A stretch of DNA of 64,000 bases from Aeromicrobium yanjiei (GTDB lineage: Bacteria > Actinomycetota > Actinomycetes > Propionibacteriales > Nocardioidaceae), in contig NZ_CP045737.1 of the NCBI RefSeq assembly GCF_009649075.1, positions 3,348,001 to 3,412,000 of the forward strand, given 5' to 3'. The position numbers and the translations under genes are program-made. Below the pieces are notes generated by a model, which was not told the origin of the DNA, searched no databases, and saw only the letters and a list, made by a program, of their open reading frames with translations. Within the stretch, counting starts at the first letter, position 1; every line of letters starts with the position of its first letter. Below, piece after piece: positions 1 to 8,710 of the stretch.

Positions 1-1209
1 GAGCAGCACGGGCACGGAGGGATCGGCCGGCAGCACGAAGTCGCCGCCGACACCCGTGCCGTGGACACGCTCGCCCGGCGCCAGGTCGAGCAGCGCCCGC
101 TTGAAGCTCGAGCTGGGCTCCGGCACCCGGAGCGCGACGGACACGAGCCCCGAGGCGTCGGGGGGCGAGGAGATGCTGAACGTCCGGCGGCTCCCCCGAC
201 TGTCGGTGCGGGCGTGCGGGACGGTCAGCTCGACGTACTGTCCCGGCACGAACCGGACGGGTCGCCGCGCGCGGAACACCAGCTCGTGCGTCTCGGGCGT
301 CAGCCGGCGCGTCTCCTCGAGCTCCAGCACCAGGCCGCGTCGCCGGGCAAGGGCGAACGCCACGAGGTTGCCGATCAGCAGCGACAGCTCCGGCGTGATC
401 GCGAAGACCCCCAGCGACGGCGGGTTGTCGGTGAGGAAGCCGATCCACATCGGGTAGGCGAACGCGACCGCTGTGACCGCCGCGACCGCGAGCTGCTGGC
501 GCCGCCGCGGCGGTAGGGTGAGCGGCTCGCTCAGCATGAACCCCGCCAGGAAGACGATCGGGTAGGAGTAGAACGTCGTCTTCAGGACGTCGACGAACGA
601 CTGGTCCGGACCCGCGACGTCGAGCAGCCGCGCGACGATCAGGACGGTGGCGATCACCACGAACACCGCCGCGACGTCCAGCCGGCGCGTCCGCCACAGC
701 ACGAGCAGGGCGAGGACCAGGACGAACGGGAACAAGCGCTCGGTCGCGGCGGTCTGCCAGATCGCGTTGATCCGCTCCTCCCGGCCGACGATCTCCTGGC
801 CGACCACGACCAGGAACGCTCCGGCCGCGGCCGGGTTGAACACGTGCCTGCCGCGCCACGCGAGGACGTACTTGGAGGCGTTGGCGAGCACGGCAGCGAG
901 CGCGAGCCACACCAGGTTGCCCGTGTCGATCGACAGCAGGGGCACGAAGAGGAAGAACAGCAGCAGAGCAGTGATGACGGCGGACTCCGCGTGCGGGCGG
1001 ACCCGCCAGAGCAGGCCCAGCACCCGGTTGCTGACGTACGACGCGATGAGCAGCACCGCGAGGCAGACCAGGTTGTCGCCCGTCGACAGGCCTTCGATCA
1101 CGCCCGTCGCAGTGAAGACGGAGTAGACCACGACGAGCAGCAGCAGGCTCAGGGTCACGAGGCGGTACGTCGTGACGCGGCCGAGCTGTCGGTCCAGCAG
1201 GTCCCTCAT
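1..1209 (-). CDS. RnfD/NqrB-like membrane domain fused to FNR-type flavin reductase (partial)
   Basis: The gene runs off the left edge; 403 residues from its ATG are visible. Residues 1 to about 265 are strongly hydrophobic, with many membrane helices and the segment HVFNPAAAGAF, typical of the NqrB/RnfD/RnfE-type transport family. From about residue 270 a soluble ferredoxin-NADP reductase-like domain begins, with the FAD-binding motif RTFSISSPP; the NAD-binding half lies outside the window. Its ATG overlaps the TGA of the apbE-like gene, and the next gene upstream encodes an FMN-binding lipoprotein. The three should therefore form one flavin-based system moving electrons from cytosolic NAD(P)H across the membrane to an outer FMN carrier. 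The family assignment is by pattern; the final acceptor is unknown. Confidence 0.75.
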   Translation of the reverse strand, partial: MRDLLDRQLGRVTTYRLVTLSLLLLVVVYSVFTATGVIEGLSTGDNLVCLAVLLIASYVSNRVLGLLWRVRPHAESAVITALLLFFLFVPLLSIDTGNLVWLALAAVLANASKYVLAWRGRHVFNPAAAGAFLVVVGQEIVGREERINAIWQTAATERLFPFVLVLALLVLWRTRRLDVAAVFVVIATVLIVARLLDVAGPDQSFVDVLKTTFYSYPIVFLAGFMLSEPLTLPPRRRQQLAVAAVTAVAFAYPMWIGFLTDNPPSLGVFAITPELSLLIGNLVAFALARRRGLVLELEETRRLTPETHELVFRARRPVRFVPGQYVELTVPHARTDSRGSRRTFSISSPPDASGLVSVALRVPEPSSSFKRALLDLAPGERVHGTGVGGDFVLPADPSVPVLL

Positions 1210-2063
1210 GTGAACACCTCTCCGGGGAAGTTCTCGGACCACTCGACGCGGCCGTCGGCGTGCATGCGCACGAACTCGTGGGGGAATCGCTGCGCGAGCA
1301 GGTCGGCACCTGCGAAGAAGTGGGCGGTGGCCAGCCCGTCGGCGCGCATGCACGAGCGCGGCACGACGACCCAGGTCGCGCGGACGTCTCGGGTGGGGCG
1401 CCCCGTGCGCGCGTCGAGCAGGTGGTGAAGACCGTCGCCCCACGCCCGGCGGTTCGTCGCGGAGGCGCACAGCGCCTGGCCCGGGCCGACGTCGACGACG
1501 CCGATCGCCCGGGTGGGATCGTCCGGATGCTCCATCGCGATCCTGATCGGGTCGGGGTCGTGGTGGTAGATGTCGCCGCTCGCGTCGATCGTGAAGTCGT
1601 CCACGTACGCCCCCAGGACGCCCGCGACGAGATCGACCAGGAGGCCCTTGCCGGCGGCACCCACGTCGAGCAGGATCGGCTGACGGGTCGTCAGGACCGG
1701 CGGGTCCCACGAGATCGAGTCCCAGTCCGGTACCGCTGCCGGGTCGTCCGCCGCCCTGAGCGAGTAGCCCGCGTCGTAGCCGAGCTCCGCGAGTCGGCGC
1801 CCCACCAAGGGGTTGACCGCTCCGTGGGTGGCCTCGTGCAGCTCGCCGTAGAACGAGAGCAGCAGGTCCGCCTCGTCCGGCAGCGTCCACCGCCCCGGCC
1901 GGCGGGCGATGTCCGCGACGAGCGAGTCGTCGCGGAACCGCGACCAGGCACGGTCGAAGCGCTCGACCCGATCCGCCACGTCAGCCTCGGCACCGGGCGG
2001 AAGCGGCGCCCGCGTGTCGATCTGCCATGCGGTGCCGATCGCCTCGAACGTCCAGGCGTGCAC
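1206..2063 (-). CDS. apbE: ApbE family FAD:protein FMN transferase
   Basis: A 285-residue ApbE-type enzyme, which attaches FMN covalently to a Ser/Thr of target proteins using FAD and Mg2+. Visible family motifs are LDVGAAGKGLLVD, DASGDI, HHLLDARTGRPT and ADGLATA, in the usual order. No signal peptide is evident at the start MHAWTFEAIG, although many ApbE proteins are exported lipoproteins; the protein may be cytosolic or the start may lie upstream. The gene lies between the FMN-binding lipoprotein (1 nt gap upstream) and the membrane reductase (4-nt overlap). The lipoprotein is therefore the obvious substrate. Confidence 0.88.
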   Translation of the reverse strand: MHAWTFEAIGTAWQIDTRAPLPPGAEADVADRVERFDRAWSRFRDDSLVADIARRPGRWTLPDEADLLLSFYGELHEATHGAVNPLVGRRLAELGYDAGYSLRAADDPAAVPDWDSISWDPPVLTTRQPILLDVGAAGKGLLVDLVAGVLGAYVDDFTIDASGDIYHHDPDPIRIAMEHPDDPTRAIGVVDVGPGQALCASATNRRAWGDGLHHLLDARTGRPTRDVRATWVVVPRSCMRADGLATAHFFAGADLLAQRFPHEFVRMHADGRVEWSENFPGEVFT

Positions 2064-2064
2064 G

Positions 2065-2535
2065 TCAGGCCCGGGCTTCGCCCTTGATGGTCTCGATCGC
2101 CTGGTTGAACCCCTGGCTCGTCAGCGACGAGCCGGCAACCTTGGAGACCGACAGGTCGTCGAGGCTCTTGCCCACGACCTGGTCGGCGACGCCGCCCGCG
2201 AACTTGTTCTGGTACTGCTTCGAGGTCAGGTTGTCGGCCTCGGGCGTCACGGTGACGTCCGAGATCTTGCCGTCGGCGACGGTCAGGTCGACCTTGACCG
2301 TGGACTCGCCACCGGGGTTGGTGTAGCTGCCCTCGGCGGAGTAGTCGCCGTCCGCGTACGACCCGGGGGAGGAGTCCGCCGCGTCCGTGGTGGCGGCGTC
2401 GCTCGGAGCGGCCGAGCTCGACGTCTTGGGGGACGCGGCGCCGTCGGACTCGCTGCTGCCGCATGCCGCGGTGATCAGCAGGACCGACGCGGCGGCCGCA
2501 GCCGAGAGCATCTTCTTGTGCGCAGGAAGTTTCAT
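2065..2535 (-). CDS. FMN-binding domain lipoprotein
   Basis: A 156-residue lipoprotein. The N-terminus has a charged start (MKLPAHKK), a hydrophobic stretch and a lipobox ending ITAAC (Cys25). A Ser/Ala/Asp-rich linker of about 35 residues follows, then a small FMN-binding domain like that of NqrC/RnfG. The segment AGSSLTSQGF matches the position where this family carries SGAT-type flavinylation sites, so Ser136 or Ser137 may hold the FMN. The start was chosen because it gives the signal peptide and has a GGAG ribosome site; a longer open frame upstream lacks both. It is probably the extracytoplasmic electron carrier of the cassette with the apbE-like gene and the membrane reductase. Confidence 0.85.
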   Translation of the reverse strand: MKLPAHKKMLSAAAAASVLLITAACGSSESDGAASPKTSSSAAPSDAATTDAADSSPGSYADGDYSAEGSYTNPGGESTVKVDLTVADGKISDVTVTPEADNLTSKQYQNKFAGGVADQVVGKSLDDLSVSKVAGSSLTSQGFNQAIETIKGEARA

Positions 2536-2624
2536 CGTCGGGCTCCAGGTGTCGGGGGCAGGTGAATGAAGGTTCAACCGTAGAACGAGGGGCGCCGGGG
2601 CCGAGTTCCTCGATGAGAGAGTTC

Positions 2625-4031
2625 TCATCGGGCCAGGTCCGCGAGGGCCGCGGTGGCGGCATGGAAGCCGCCCATCCCGTGGACCCCTCCCCCGGGCGGG
2701 GTGGACGCCGAGCAGATGTAGAGACCCTTCGCGCCGAGCGAGTACGGATTCGGCGACATGCGGGGGCGCATCACGAGCTGCCACGGATCGTTGGCCCCGC
2801 CGCCGATGTCCCCGCCGACGTAGTTGGCGTTGTGCGCCTCGAGCTGGGCGGGCCGCGTCGTGGTCTGCGCGACGATCCGGTCGCGGAAGCCCGGCGCGAA
2901 GCGTTCGACCTGCCGGGTGATCGCCTCGGTCGCATCGCCGGTGTAGCCGTTCGGCACGTGCGCGTACGTCCACACCGGGTGCACGTTGCCCGCGGACCGG
3001 CCGGGATCGGCCAGGTACTGCTGACACGCCAGCACGAACGGCCGCGCGGGCATGCGCCCCGCGTGGACCTCGCGCTCGGCCGCGTCGATCTCCTCGAGGG
3101 TTCCGCCGAGGTGCACCGTGCCGGCCTGGGCGGCCCACTCATTGGCCCACGGCACTCCGCCCTCGACAGCGAAGTCGACCTTGACGACCCCCGGGCCCGA
3201 GCGCCACCTTCGCAGCGGTCGACGGACCCGGCCCGGGAGGCGGTCGCCCGCGACCTGCAGGACCGTCCGGGGGGAGGTGTCGAAGATGACGATGTCCGCC
3301 TGGGGCAGCTCGGTCACCCGGTGCCCCGTCTCGATGCGGCCCCCGTGCTCGATCACGTCCGAGGCGAGGGCGTTCGCGATCGCGATCGAGCCGCCCTTGG
3401 CGACGGGCCACCCGTACGCGTGGCTCGTCACGGCGAACATCAGCCCGAGACCGCCGGTCGTCGGTCGACCCAACGGGTGCATCGCGTGGGCCGCGAGCCC
3501 GGCGAACAGCCCGCGCGCCTCCTCGGTCTGCCAACGCCGGGCGATCCAGGACGCCGGCTGCAGCGCCCGCAGCCCGAAGCTCGCGAGCAGGAGCGGATGC
3601 CTCGGCACGTGCAGGACGGGGCCGAAGATCTCCTCGATGAGCGCATCGCTTCGCCGGACCAACGGCGCGAAGAGCCGGCGCCAGGCCTCGCCGTCGATGC
3701 CGAGGCCGTCGACCGTGCGGTCGAGGTCGCGGAAGAGCACCCCGGCGCGTCCGCCGTCGAGCGGGTGGACGGCATCGACCTGCGGCCACAGCCACTCCAG
3801 GCCGTGCCGCTCGAGATCGAGACTGCGAAAGAACGGCGATGCGACCCCGGTCGGGTGGGTCGCCGAGCAGATGTCGTGCAGCACGCCCGGGACGTTGAGC
3901 TCGGCTGAGCGGGTGCCGCCACCGATCTCGTCCTCGGCCTCCAGCACCGTCACCGCGACGCCTGCGCGGGCGAGCACGACGGCGGCGGCGAGGCCGTTCG
4001 GACCGGATCCCACGACGACGGCTGAGGTCAT
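2625..4031 (-). CDS. FAD-dependent phytoene dehydrogenase-like oxidoreductase
   Basis: A 468-residue flavoprotein of the CrtI/phytoene desaturase-related superfamily. The N-terminal Rossmann motif VVVGSGPNGLAAAVVLARAG is followed by EAEDEIGGGTRSAEL. The C-terminal FAD motif is GLYICSASTPPGGGVHGMGG. The substrate is not predictable; no other carotenoid gene is nearby, so carotenoid synthesis should not be assumed. The start was set at the ATG directly before the Rossmann fold (MTSAVVVGSG). A -10-like TAGGGT sits 7 nt upstream of that ATG, suggesting a leaderless transcript. The protein appears cytosolic, and the gene is divergent from fprA. Confidence 0.82.
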   Translation of the reverse strand: MTSAVVVGSGPNGLAAAVVLARAGVAVTVLEAEDEIGGGTRSAELNVPGVLHDICSATHPTGVASPFFRSLDLERHGLEWLWPQVDAVHPLDGGRAGVLFRDLDRTVDGLGIDGEAWRRLFAPLVRRSDALIEEIFGPVLHVPRHPLLLASFGLRALQPASWIARRWQTEEARGLFAGLAAHAMHPLGRPTTGGLGLMFAVTSHAYGWPVAKGGSIAIANALASDVIEHGGRIETGHRVTELPQADIVIFDTSPRTVLQVAGDRLPGRVRRPLRRWRSGPGVVKVDFAVEGGVPWANEWAAQAGTVHLGGTLEEIDAAEREVHAGRMPARPFVLACQQYLADPGRSAGNVHPVWTYAHVPNGYTGDATEAITRQVERFAPGFRDRIVAQTTTRPAQLEAHNANYVGGDIGGGANDPWQLVMRPRMSPNPYSLGAKGLYICSASTPPGGGVHGMGGFHAATAALADLAR

Positions 4032-4038
4032 GCCACCG

Positions 4039-4044
4039 ACCCTA
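4039..4044 (-). promoter_or_regulatory. Candidate leaderless promoter -10 element
   Basis: On the minus strand TAGGGT is followed by 7 nt and then the ATG of the oxidoreductase gene, leaving no room for a ribosome binding site. This fits the TANNNT-N6-7-RTG layout of actinobacterial leaderless genes. Confidence 0.45.
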
Positions 4045-4144
4045 GCCGGGCCCCCTCGACCACCCCCGGGCCCGCGCCCTGTGACCCGGGTCACCTCTCG
4101 AGCGGTCGCATGGCAAGACGGGTTCGACGGCATGGGGCGACCCC

Positions 4145-4158
4145 TTAGGCTTGCCTAA
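4145..4158. promoter_or_regulatory. IdeR/DtxR-like iron box upstream of fprA
   Basis: TTAGGCTTGCCTAA is the core of a perfect inverted repeat (CCTTAGGC-TT-GCCTAAGG, 4143-4160). It matches 12 of 14 positions of the right-hand part of the actinobacterial iron-box consensus (TTAGGCTAACCTAA), but the leftmost TTAGG of the full 19-bp box is missing. It lies 43 nt before the fprA start, in promoter position. Confidence 0.4.
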
Positions 4159-4201
4159 GGGAACCTCCCCTTCCAAGAACTCCCGTCCTCAGGAGCAGTG
4201 C

Positions 4202-5557
4202 ATGAGCAGGCAGTTGCGAGTCGCCGTCATCGGTGCCGGCCCCGCCGGCATCTACGCCGCCGACATCCTCACCAAGTCCGAGGGCGTCGACGCGCGCGTG
4301 GACATCCTGGACCGCGACCCCACGCCGTTCGGCCTGATCCGCTACGGCGTCGCGCCGGACCACCCGCGCATCAAGGAGATCGTCAAGGCGCTCAAGCGCG
4401 TCCTGTCGAACCCGGACATCCGCTTCTTCGGCAACGTCAACTACGGCTCGGACCTCAAGCTGGACCACCTCCAGCAGTTCTACGACGCGGTCATCTTCGC
4501 GACCGGCGCCCGCGCCGACCGGGATCTCGACATCCCGGGCATCGACCTCAAGGGCTCGTTCGGCGCTGCGGACTTCGTCTACTGGTACGACGGACACCCG
4601 GACGCACCGCGCGAGTGGCCGTTCGAGCCGCACGCCGAGTCGGTCGCGGTCCTCGGCGTCGGCAACGTCGGGCTCGACGTCGCCCGCATGCTGGCCAAGA
4701 CCGCCGACGAGCAGCTCGTGACCGAGATCCCGCAGAACGTCTACGAGGGTCTCAAGGCCAATGCGGCCAAGGACATCCACGTCTTCGCCCGTCGCGGCCC
4801 CGCCCAGGTGAAGTTCACCCCCATGGAGCTGCGCGAGCTGAGCCACTCCCCCAACGTCGACGTGATCGTCCACCCCGAGGGCTTCGAGCTCGACGAGGGC
4901 TCGATGGACTCGATCCGCGCCTCGAAGTCGGTCAAGCTCGTCGTCGACGTGCTGCAGAACTACCTGGCCAAGGAGCCGAAGGGTGCGGACCACCGCATCC
5001 ACATCCACTTCTGCCAGAACCCCGTCGAGGTCCTCGGCGAGGACGGCCGGGTCGTCGGCCTGCGTACCGAGGTCACCGAGCTCGACGGCACGGGCAACGC
5101 CCGCGGCACCGGCGAGTTCAAGGACTGGCCCGTGCAGGCGGTCTACCGTGCGGTCGGCTACCGGTCGGACAACCTGGCCGGCATCCCGTTCGACAACAAC
5201 ACGGCCACGGTCCCCAACGACGGCGGCCGGGTCATCGACATCGACGGCGAGCCGCTGCCCGGCGCGTACGTCACGGGCTGGATCAAGCGCGGACCCGTCG
5301 GCCTGATCGGTCACACCAAGTCGGACGCCGCCGAGACCATCCGTCTCCTGCTCGAGGACGTCGACCGCCTCCAGCCTCCAGCGAACCCCGACCGTGAGGA
5401 CGTCGACGCGTACCTCGCGGGCTGCGGCATCGAGTTCACGACGTGGGAGGGCTGGGAGAAGCTCGACGAGCACGAGATCGCCCTCGGAGAGGCGGCCGGG
5501 CGGGCGCGCATCAAGGTCGTCCCGCGCGACGAGATGGTGCAGATCAGCCGCAGCTGA
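4202..5557 (+). CDS. fprA: NADPH-ferredoxin reductase FprA
   Basis: A 451-residue adrenodoxin-reductase-type flavoenzyme that passes electrons between NADPH and ferredoxin, supplying cytochromes P450 and other iron-sulfur enzymes. The N-terminal FAD motif is AVIGAGPAGIYAADIL, followed by the class signature DPTPFGLIRYGVAPDHP. A second nucleotide fold carries VLGVGNVGLDVARML for NADPH. The C-terminal GWIKRGPVGLIGHTK and the length are standard for the family. The ATG is preceded by AGGAG (4191-4195); a longer frame upstream would run through the palindrome at 4143-4160 and is rejected. That iron-box-like palindrome suggests iron-dependent control. Confidence 0.95.
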   Translation: MSRQLRVAVIGAGPAGIYAADILTKSEGVDARVDILDRDPTPFGLIRYGVAPDHPRIKEIVKALKRVLSNPDIRFFGNVNYGSDLKLDHLQQFYDAVIFATGARADRDLDIPGIDLKGSFGAADFVYWYDGHPDAPREWPFEPHAESVAVLGVGNVGLDVARMLAKTADEQLVTEIPQNVYEGLKANAAKDIHVFARRGPAQVKFTPMELRELSHSPNVDVIVHPEGFELDEGSMDSIRASKSVKLVVDVLQNYLAKEPKGADHRIHIHFCQNPVEVLGEDGRVVGLRTEVTELDGTGNARGTGEFKDWPVQAVYRAVGYRSDNLAGIPFDNNTATVPNDGGRVIDIDGEPLPGAYVTGWIKRGPVGLIGHTKSDAAETIRLLLEDVDRLQPPANPDREDVDAYLAGCGIEFTTWEGWEKLDEHEIALGEAAGRARIKVVPRDEMVQISRS

Positions 5558-5558
5558 G

Positions 5559-6221
5559 TCAGGCCGGGCGGCCCTGCATGTTGCAGATCGTGTCGTGCAT
5601 CGCCTCGTCGGGCGGGGCGGTGCACGGCAGCGGCTGCAGGTCCGGCCGGGCCCGCAGGCCGTCGAGCAGCAGTGCGAGGTAGCGCCGCCACAGGTCGGGC
5701 TGCGCGCTCGTCGTCATGACACTGATGACCATGAGCTGCATTCCGAGATCGGTCACGCCGACGTCGGGGCGCAGCGTGCCGTCGTCCTGGGCGCGCCGCA
5801 CCAGCTCCTCGAGGATCGGCCCCAGTCGTTCGCGGCCGATGCTGCGGTGCGCGTCCTCGGAGATCGTCTGCGCCATGACCTCCTTGAGCCCGCGGTCGGC
5901 GACCTGGTGCTCGAGCGCCTGCTCGAGGAACCACGCAAGCCCCTCGTAGGCGTCCGCCATCTCTGCGGACCGCTCGGCGATCGTGACGATCTCGGTGATC
6001 CGGGACTCGAAGAGCGCCTGGACCAGCTCGGCCCGCTCCGGGAAGCGGCGATAGACCGTGCCCACCCCGATGCCCGCACGGCGGGCGATCTCGTCGTAGC
6101 CAGCGTCGAGCCCGTGCTCGGCGAACACCTCGGCAGCCGTGTCGAGGATCAGCTGACGGTTGCGAGCAGCGTCGGCGCGCAGGGGGCGTTCTGCCTCCGC
6201 CGCCTCGATGCTCGTGGTCAT
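5559..6221 (-). CDS. TetR family transcriptional regulator
   Basis: A 220-residue regulator with an N-terminal TetR helix-turn-helix: NRQLILDTAAEVFAEHGL, then YDEIARRAGIGVGTVYRRFP. The remainder is a helical ligand-binding domain, and the tail after about residue 195 looks disordered. Its stop lies 2 bp from the fprA stop (convergent). It is divergent from the MFS transporter gene with 145 bp between starts, containing an inverted repeat (6294-6322). The usual inference is that it represses the exporter operon and senses its substrate. Confidence 0.9.
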   Translation of the reverse strand: MTTSIEAAEAERPLRADAARNRQLILDTAAEVFAEHGLDAGYDEIARRAGIGVGTVYRRFPERAELVQALFESRITEIVTIAERSAEMADAYEGLAWFLEQALEHQVADRGLKEVMAQTISEDAHRSIGRERLGPILEELVRRAQDDGTLRPDVGVTDLGMQLMVISVMTTSAQPDLWRRYLALLLDGLRARPDLQPLPCTAPPDEAMHDTICNMQGRPA

Positions 6222-6293
6222 TCATCCATGTTACGGGAGCGGAGCCGATTTTCCGGTTCGTGCGACATCTCACACACTCAACTGGAGCCAAGG

Positions 6294-6322
6294 TTCCGGT
6301 TCTGTCGTACAGTGAAACGGAA
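6294..6322. promoter_or_regulatory. Candidate operator between TetR and MFS genes
   Basis: Inverted arms TTCCGGTTC (6294-6302) and GAAACGGAA (6314-6322) match at 8 of 9 positions with an 11-bp spacer containing CTGTCGTACAG. A direct copy of TTCCGGTTC lies at 6251-6259. The spacing and placement fit TetR-type binding in the shared promoter region. Confidence 0.45.
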
Positions 6323-6366
6323 GAGGGTTTCCACTTCTTCGTGACATCACAAGAGCTGGAGATCCC

Positions 6367-7866
6367 ATGGCCCGCACGATCACCGAGGACCGGGCGCCCG
6401 AGCCCGCGGTCGGCCCGACCAATCCTCATCACGCGACCCGCTGGGTGATCCTCGCCGTCATCGCACTCGCCCAGCTCATCGTCGTGCTGGACGCGACGAT
6501 CGTGAACATCGCGCTGCCGACCGCGCAGGAGGCCCTCGGGTTCTCCAACGACAACCGCCAGTGGATCGTGACCGGCTACGCCCTCGCGTTCGGCTCGCTG
6601 CTGCTGCTCGGCGGTCGCCTGAGCGACCTGGTCGGACGCCGGCCGATGTTCATCGCGGGCCTGATCGGCTTCGCCGTGGCGTCGGCCGTCGGCGGTGCCG
6701 CGCAGAACTTCGAGACCCTCGTCGGCGCCCGCGTCGCCCAAGGCGTCTTCGGCGCCCTCCTCGCCCCCGCGGCGCTGTCGCTGCTGACCGTCACGTTCGT
6801 CGACGCCAAGGAGCGCGCCAAGGCGTTCGCGATCTTCGGCGCGATCTCCGGCGGCGGCGGCGCGATCGGCCTCATCCTCGGCGGCGCGCTGACCGAGTAC
6901 CTCTCGTGGCGCTGGTGCCTCTACGTCAACGCCCCCCTCGCGATCCTCGCAGTCCTCGGCGGCGTCTTCCTGCTCAAGAAGCAGCCGAGGTCGGAGGACG
7001 CCAAGGGCATCGACGCCCCCGGCACCGTCGTGGTCATCGCCGGCCTGATCTCGTTCGTGTACGGCCTGGCGAGCGCCGAGTCCGACGGCTGGGGCAGCGC
7101 CACCACACTGATCTGCATCGGTGTCGGCCTGGCCCTGCTCGCCCTCTTCGCAGTGATCGAGAGCCGCGTCGAGGAGCCCCTGCTCCCCCTGCACATCGTG
7201 TGCGACCGCACGCGCGGCGGCTCGTTCCTCGTGGTCGCGATCGTGGGCATCGGCCTGTTCGCGGTGTTCTTGTTCCTGACCTACTACGTCTCGCTCACGC
7301 TGGGCTACACCCCCCTGAAGACGGGCTTCTCGTTCGTCCCGATGATCCTCGGCATCATGGTCACCGCGACCAGCTCGGCGGGGCTCGTCGCCCGCATCGG
7401 CCCGAGGATCCCGGTGTTCGTCGGCATGCTGCTCGCCGCCGTCGGCATGGTGCTGTTCGCCCAGCTCGACCTCGACAGCACGTACGCCGCGAACATCCTG
7501 CCCGGCCTCGTCATCACGGGCCTCGGTGTCGGGCTGTCGATGGCCCCGGCGTTCAGCGCTGCGGTCTCCGGCGTGGACGCCGAGCACGCGGGTGTCGCGT
7601 CCGCGTCGGTCAACACGTTCAACCAGATCGGCGGCTCGATCGGCACCGCGGTGCTGAGCGCCTTTGCCGCGACCGCCACCTCGGACTACCTGGCCGGCAG
7701 GACCCCGTCCGCCCTCAACCAGCAGCTCGCGGCGATGCACGGCTACACCACGGTGTTCTGGTGGTCCGCGGCGATCTTCGCAGTCGGCGCCGTCATCTGC
7801 GGGGCACTCCTCCGGAGCGGGCCCATCACGATCGATCCGGACGCGGCGCCGGTCCTGGCTCACTGA
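6367..7866 (+). CDS. DHA2 (EmrB/QacA-type) MFS drug exporter
   Basis: A 499-residue transporter with about 14 hydrophobic segments, the topology of the 14-helix drug:H+ antiporter group. Helix 1 carries LDATIVNIALPTAQEALGF, the motif diagnostic of this group. The first cytoplasmic loop carries the MFS signature GGRLSDLVGRRPMF. Actinobacterial relatives export antibiotics, dyes or biocides; the substrate cannot be read here. The ATG has GGAG 6-9 nt upstream. It heads an operon with the PAP2 gene (16 nt gap) and the DedA gene, and is divergent from its probable TetR repressor. Confidence 0.92.
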   Translation: MARTITEDRAPEPAVGPTNPHHATRWVILAVIALAQLIVVLDATIVNIALPTAQEALGFSNDNRQWIVTGYALAFGSLLLLGGRLSDLVGRRPMFIAGLIGFAVASAVGGAAQNFETLVGARVAQGVFGALLAPAALSLLTVTFVDAKERAKAFAIFGAISGGGGAIGLILGGALTEYLSWRWCLYVNAPLAILAVLGGVFLLKKQPRSEDAKGIDAPGTVVVIAGLISFVYGLASAESDGWGSATTLICIGVGLALLALFAVIESRVEEPLLPLHIVCDRTRGGSFLVVAIVGIGLFAVFLFLTYYVSLTLGYTPLKTGFSFVPMILGIMVTATSSAGLVARIGPRIPVFVGMLLAAVGMVLFAQLDLDSTYAANILPGLVITGLGVGLSMAPAFSAAVSGVDAEHAGVASASVNTFNQIGGSIGTAVLSAFAATATSDYLAGRTPSALNQQLAAMHGYTTVFWWSAAIFAVGAVICGALLRSGPITIDPDAAPVLAH

Positions 7867-7882
7867 GGAGCCGAGACCCGTC

Positions 7883-8710
7883 ATGTCCACCCTCACCGGA
7901 CAGCAGCACGGCCCGGCCCGCGGGACTCCCTCCCCGCGTGGGCCGGCCGTGTCTGCGCATGCCCTGCGCGCAGGGCGCCGAGTCGCGTCGTCGACCGGTC
8001 TCCGGGAGGTGGCCGTGCTCGCCGGTCTCTGGGTCGCGTACAGCGTCAGCCGTCTCCTGGCCACCGACGACCTCGCTTCCGCACGTGCGCGAGCGGGCGA
8101 CATCCTGCACGTCGAGAGCCTGCTCCACCTCGACATCGAGTTGTGGCTGAGCTCAACGGTGGGCGCCGTCACGCAGATCGCGGTGCCGATGTCGTTCTGG
8201 TACGCGACGCTGCACTACGTCGTGACACCGGCGGTCCTGGTCCTCGTGTTCCTGCGGCACCGCGCCGACTACCCGCGCGCCCGCAACGCGATCGTGATCG
8301 GCTCGGCCATCGGGCTGGTCTGCTACGTGCTGCTGCCGACGGCACCCCCGCGGCTCATGCCGGGCGGCCAGTATCTCGACGTCCTCGCGATGACCTCGAC
8401 GTTCGGCTGGTGGGGCGGCGACGCGTCAGCCCCCGCCGGGCTCGGCCACCTCACCAACGAGCTGGCGGCCATGCCGTCGCTGCACGTGGGCTGGACCGTC
8501 TGGGTCGCCTGGGCGATCTGGCGTCACACGGGTCTCGTCGGGCGCGCGATCGCCTGCCTGTACGTGGCCGGGACAACCTTCGTCGTCATCGCGACCGGCA
8601 ACCACTGGGTGCTCGACGCAGTCGCCGGGGCCGCGGTCGTGGCCGTCGGCATCGTCCTCTCCGGACGCATCGCGTCCCGCACTCGCGCTGACGACCTGGC
8701 CAGCAGATGA
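7883..8710 (+). CDS. PAP2 superfamily membrane phosphatase/transferase
   Basis: A 275-residue membrane protein with about six helices after a roughly 45-residue N-terminal tail. The signature segments are LPTAPPRLMPGG, MPSLHVGWTVWVAW and GNHWVLDAVAGA. They correspond to the phosphatase motifs of the PAP2 subgroup related to inositolphosphotransferase/AUR1 enzymes; the motif-2 and motif-3 His residues are the expected catalytic pair. It probably acts on a lipid phosphate at the outer membrane face. The start MSTLTGQQ follows the MFS stop by 16 nt, and the gene is coupled to the next one by an ATGA overlap. Confidence 0.85.
   Translation: MSTLTGQQHGPARGTPSPRGPAVSAHALRAGRRVASSTGLREVAVLAGLWVAYSVSRLLATDDLASARARAGDILHVESLLHLDIELWLSSTVGAVTQIAVPMSFWYATLHYVVTPAVLVLVFLRHRADYPRARNAIVIGSAIGLVCYVLLPTAPPRLMPGGQYLDVLAMTSTFGWWGGDASAPAGLGHLTNELAAMPSLHVGWTVWVAWAIWRHTGLVGRAIACLYVAGTTFVVIATGNHWVLDAVAGAAVVAVGIVLSGRIASRTRADDLASR

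Noticed and set aside
2611-2630. Small hairpin CGATGAGA...TCTCATCG at the end of the oxidoreductase gene
   Set aside because: Only 8-bp arms, and it overlaps the stop codon; too weak to call a terminator.
2625-4031. Carotenoid biosynthesis assignment
   Set aside because: The protein is CrtI-like only at superfamily level, and no phytoene synthase or other crt gene is present.
5311-8172. Long minus-strand open frame across the TetR, MFS and PAP2 genes
   Set aside because: It overlaps three convincing genes and encodes only Arg/Asp/Gly-rich sequence.
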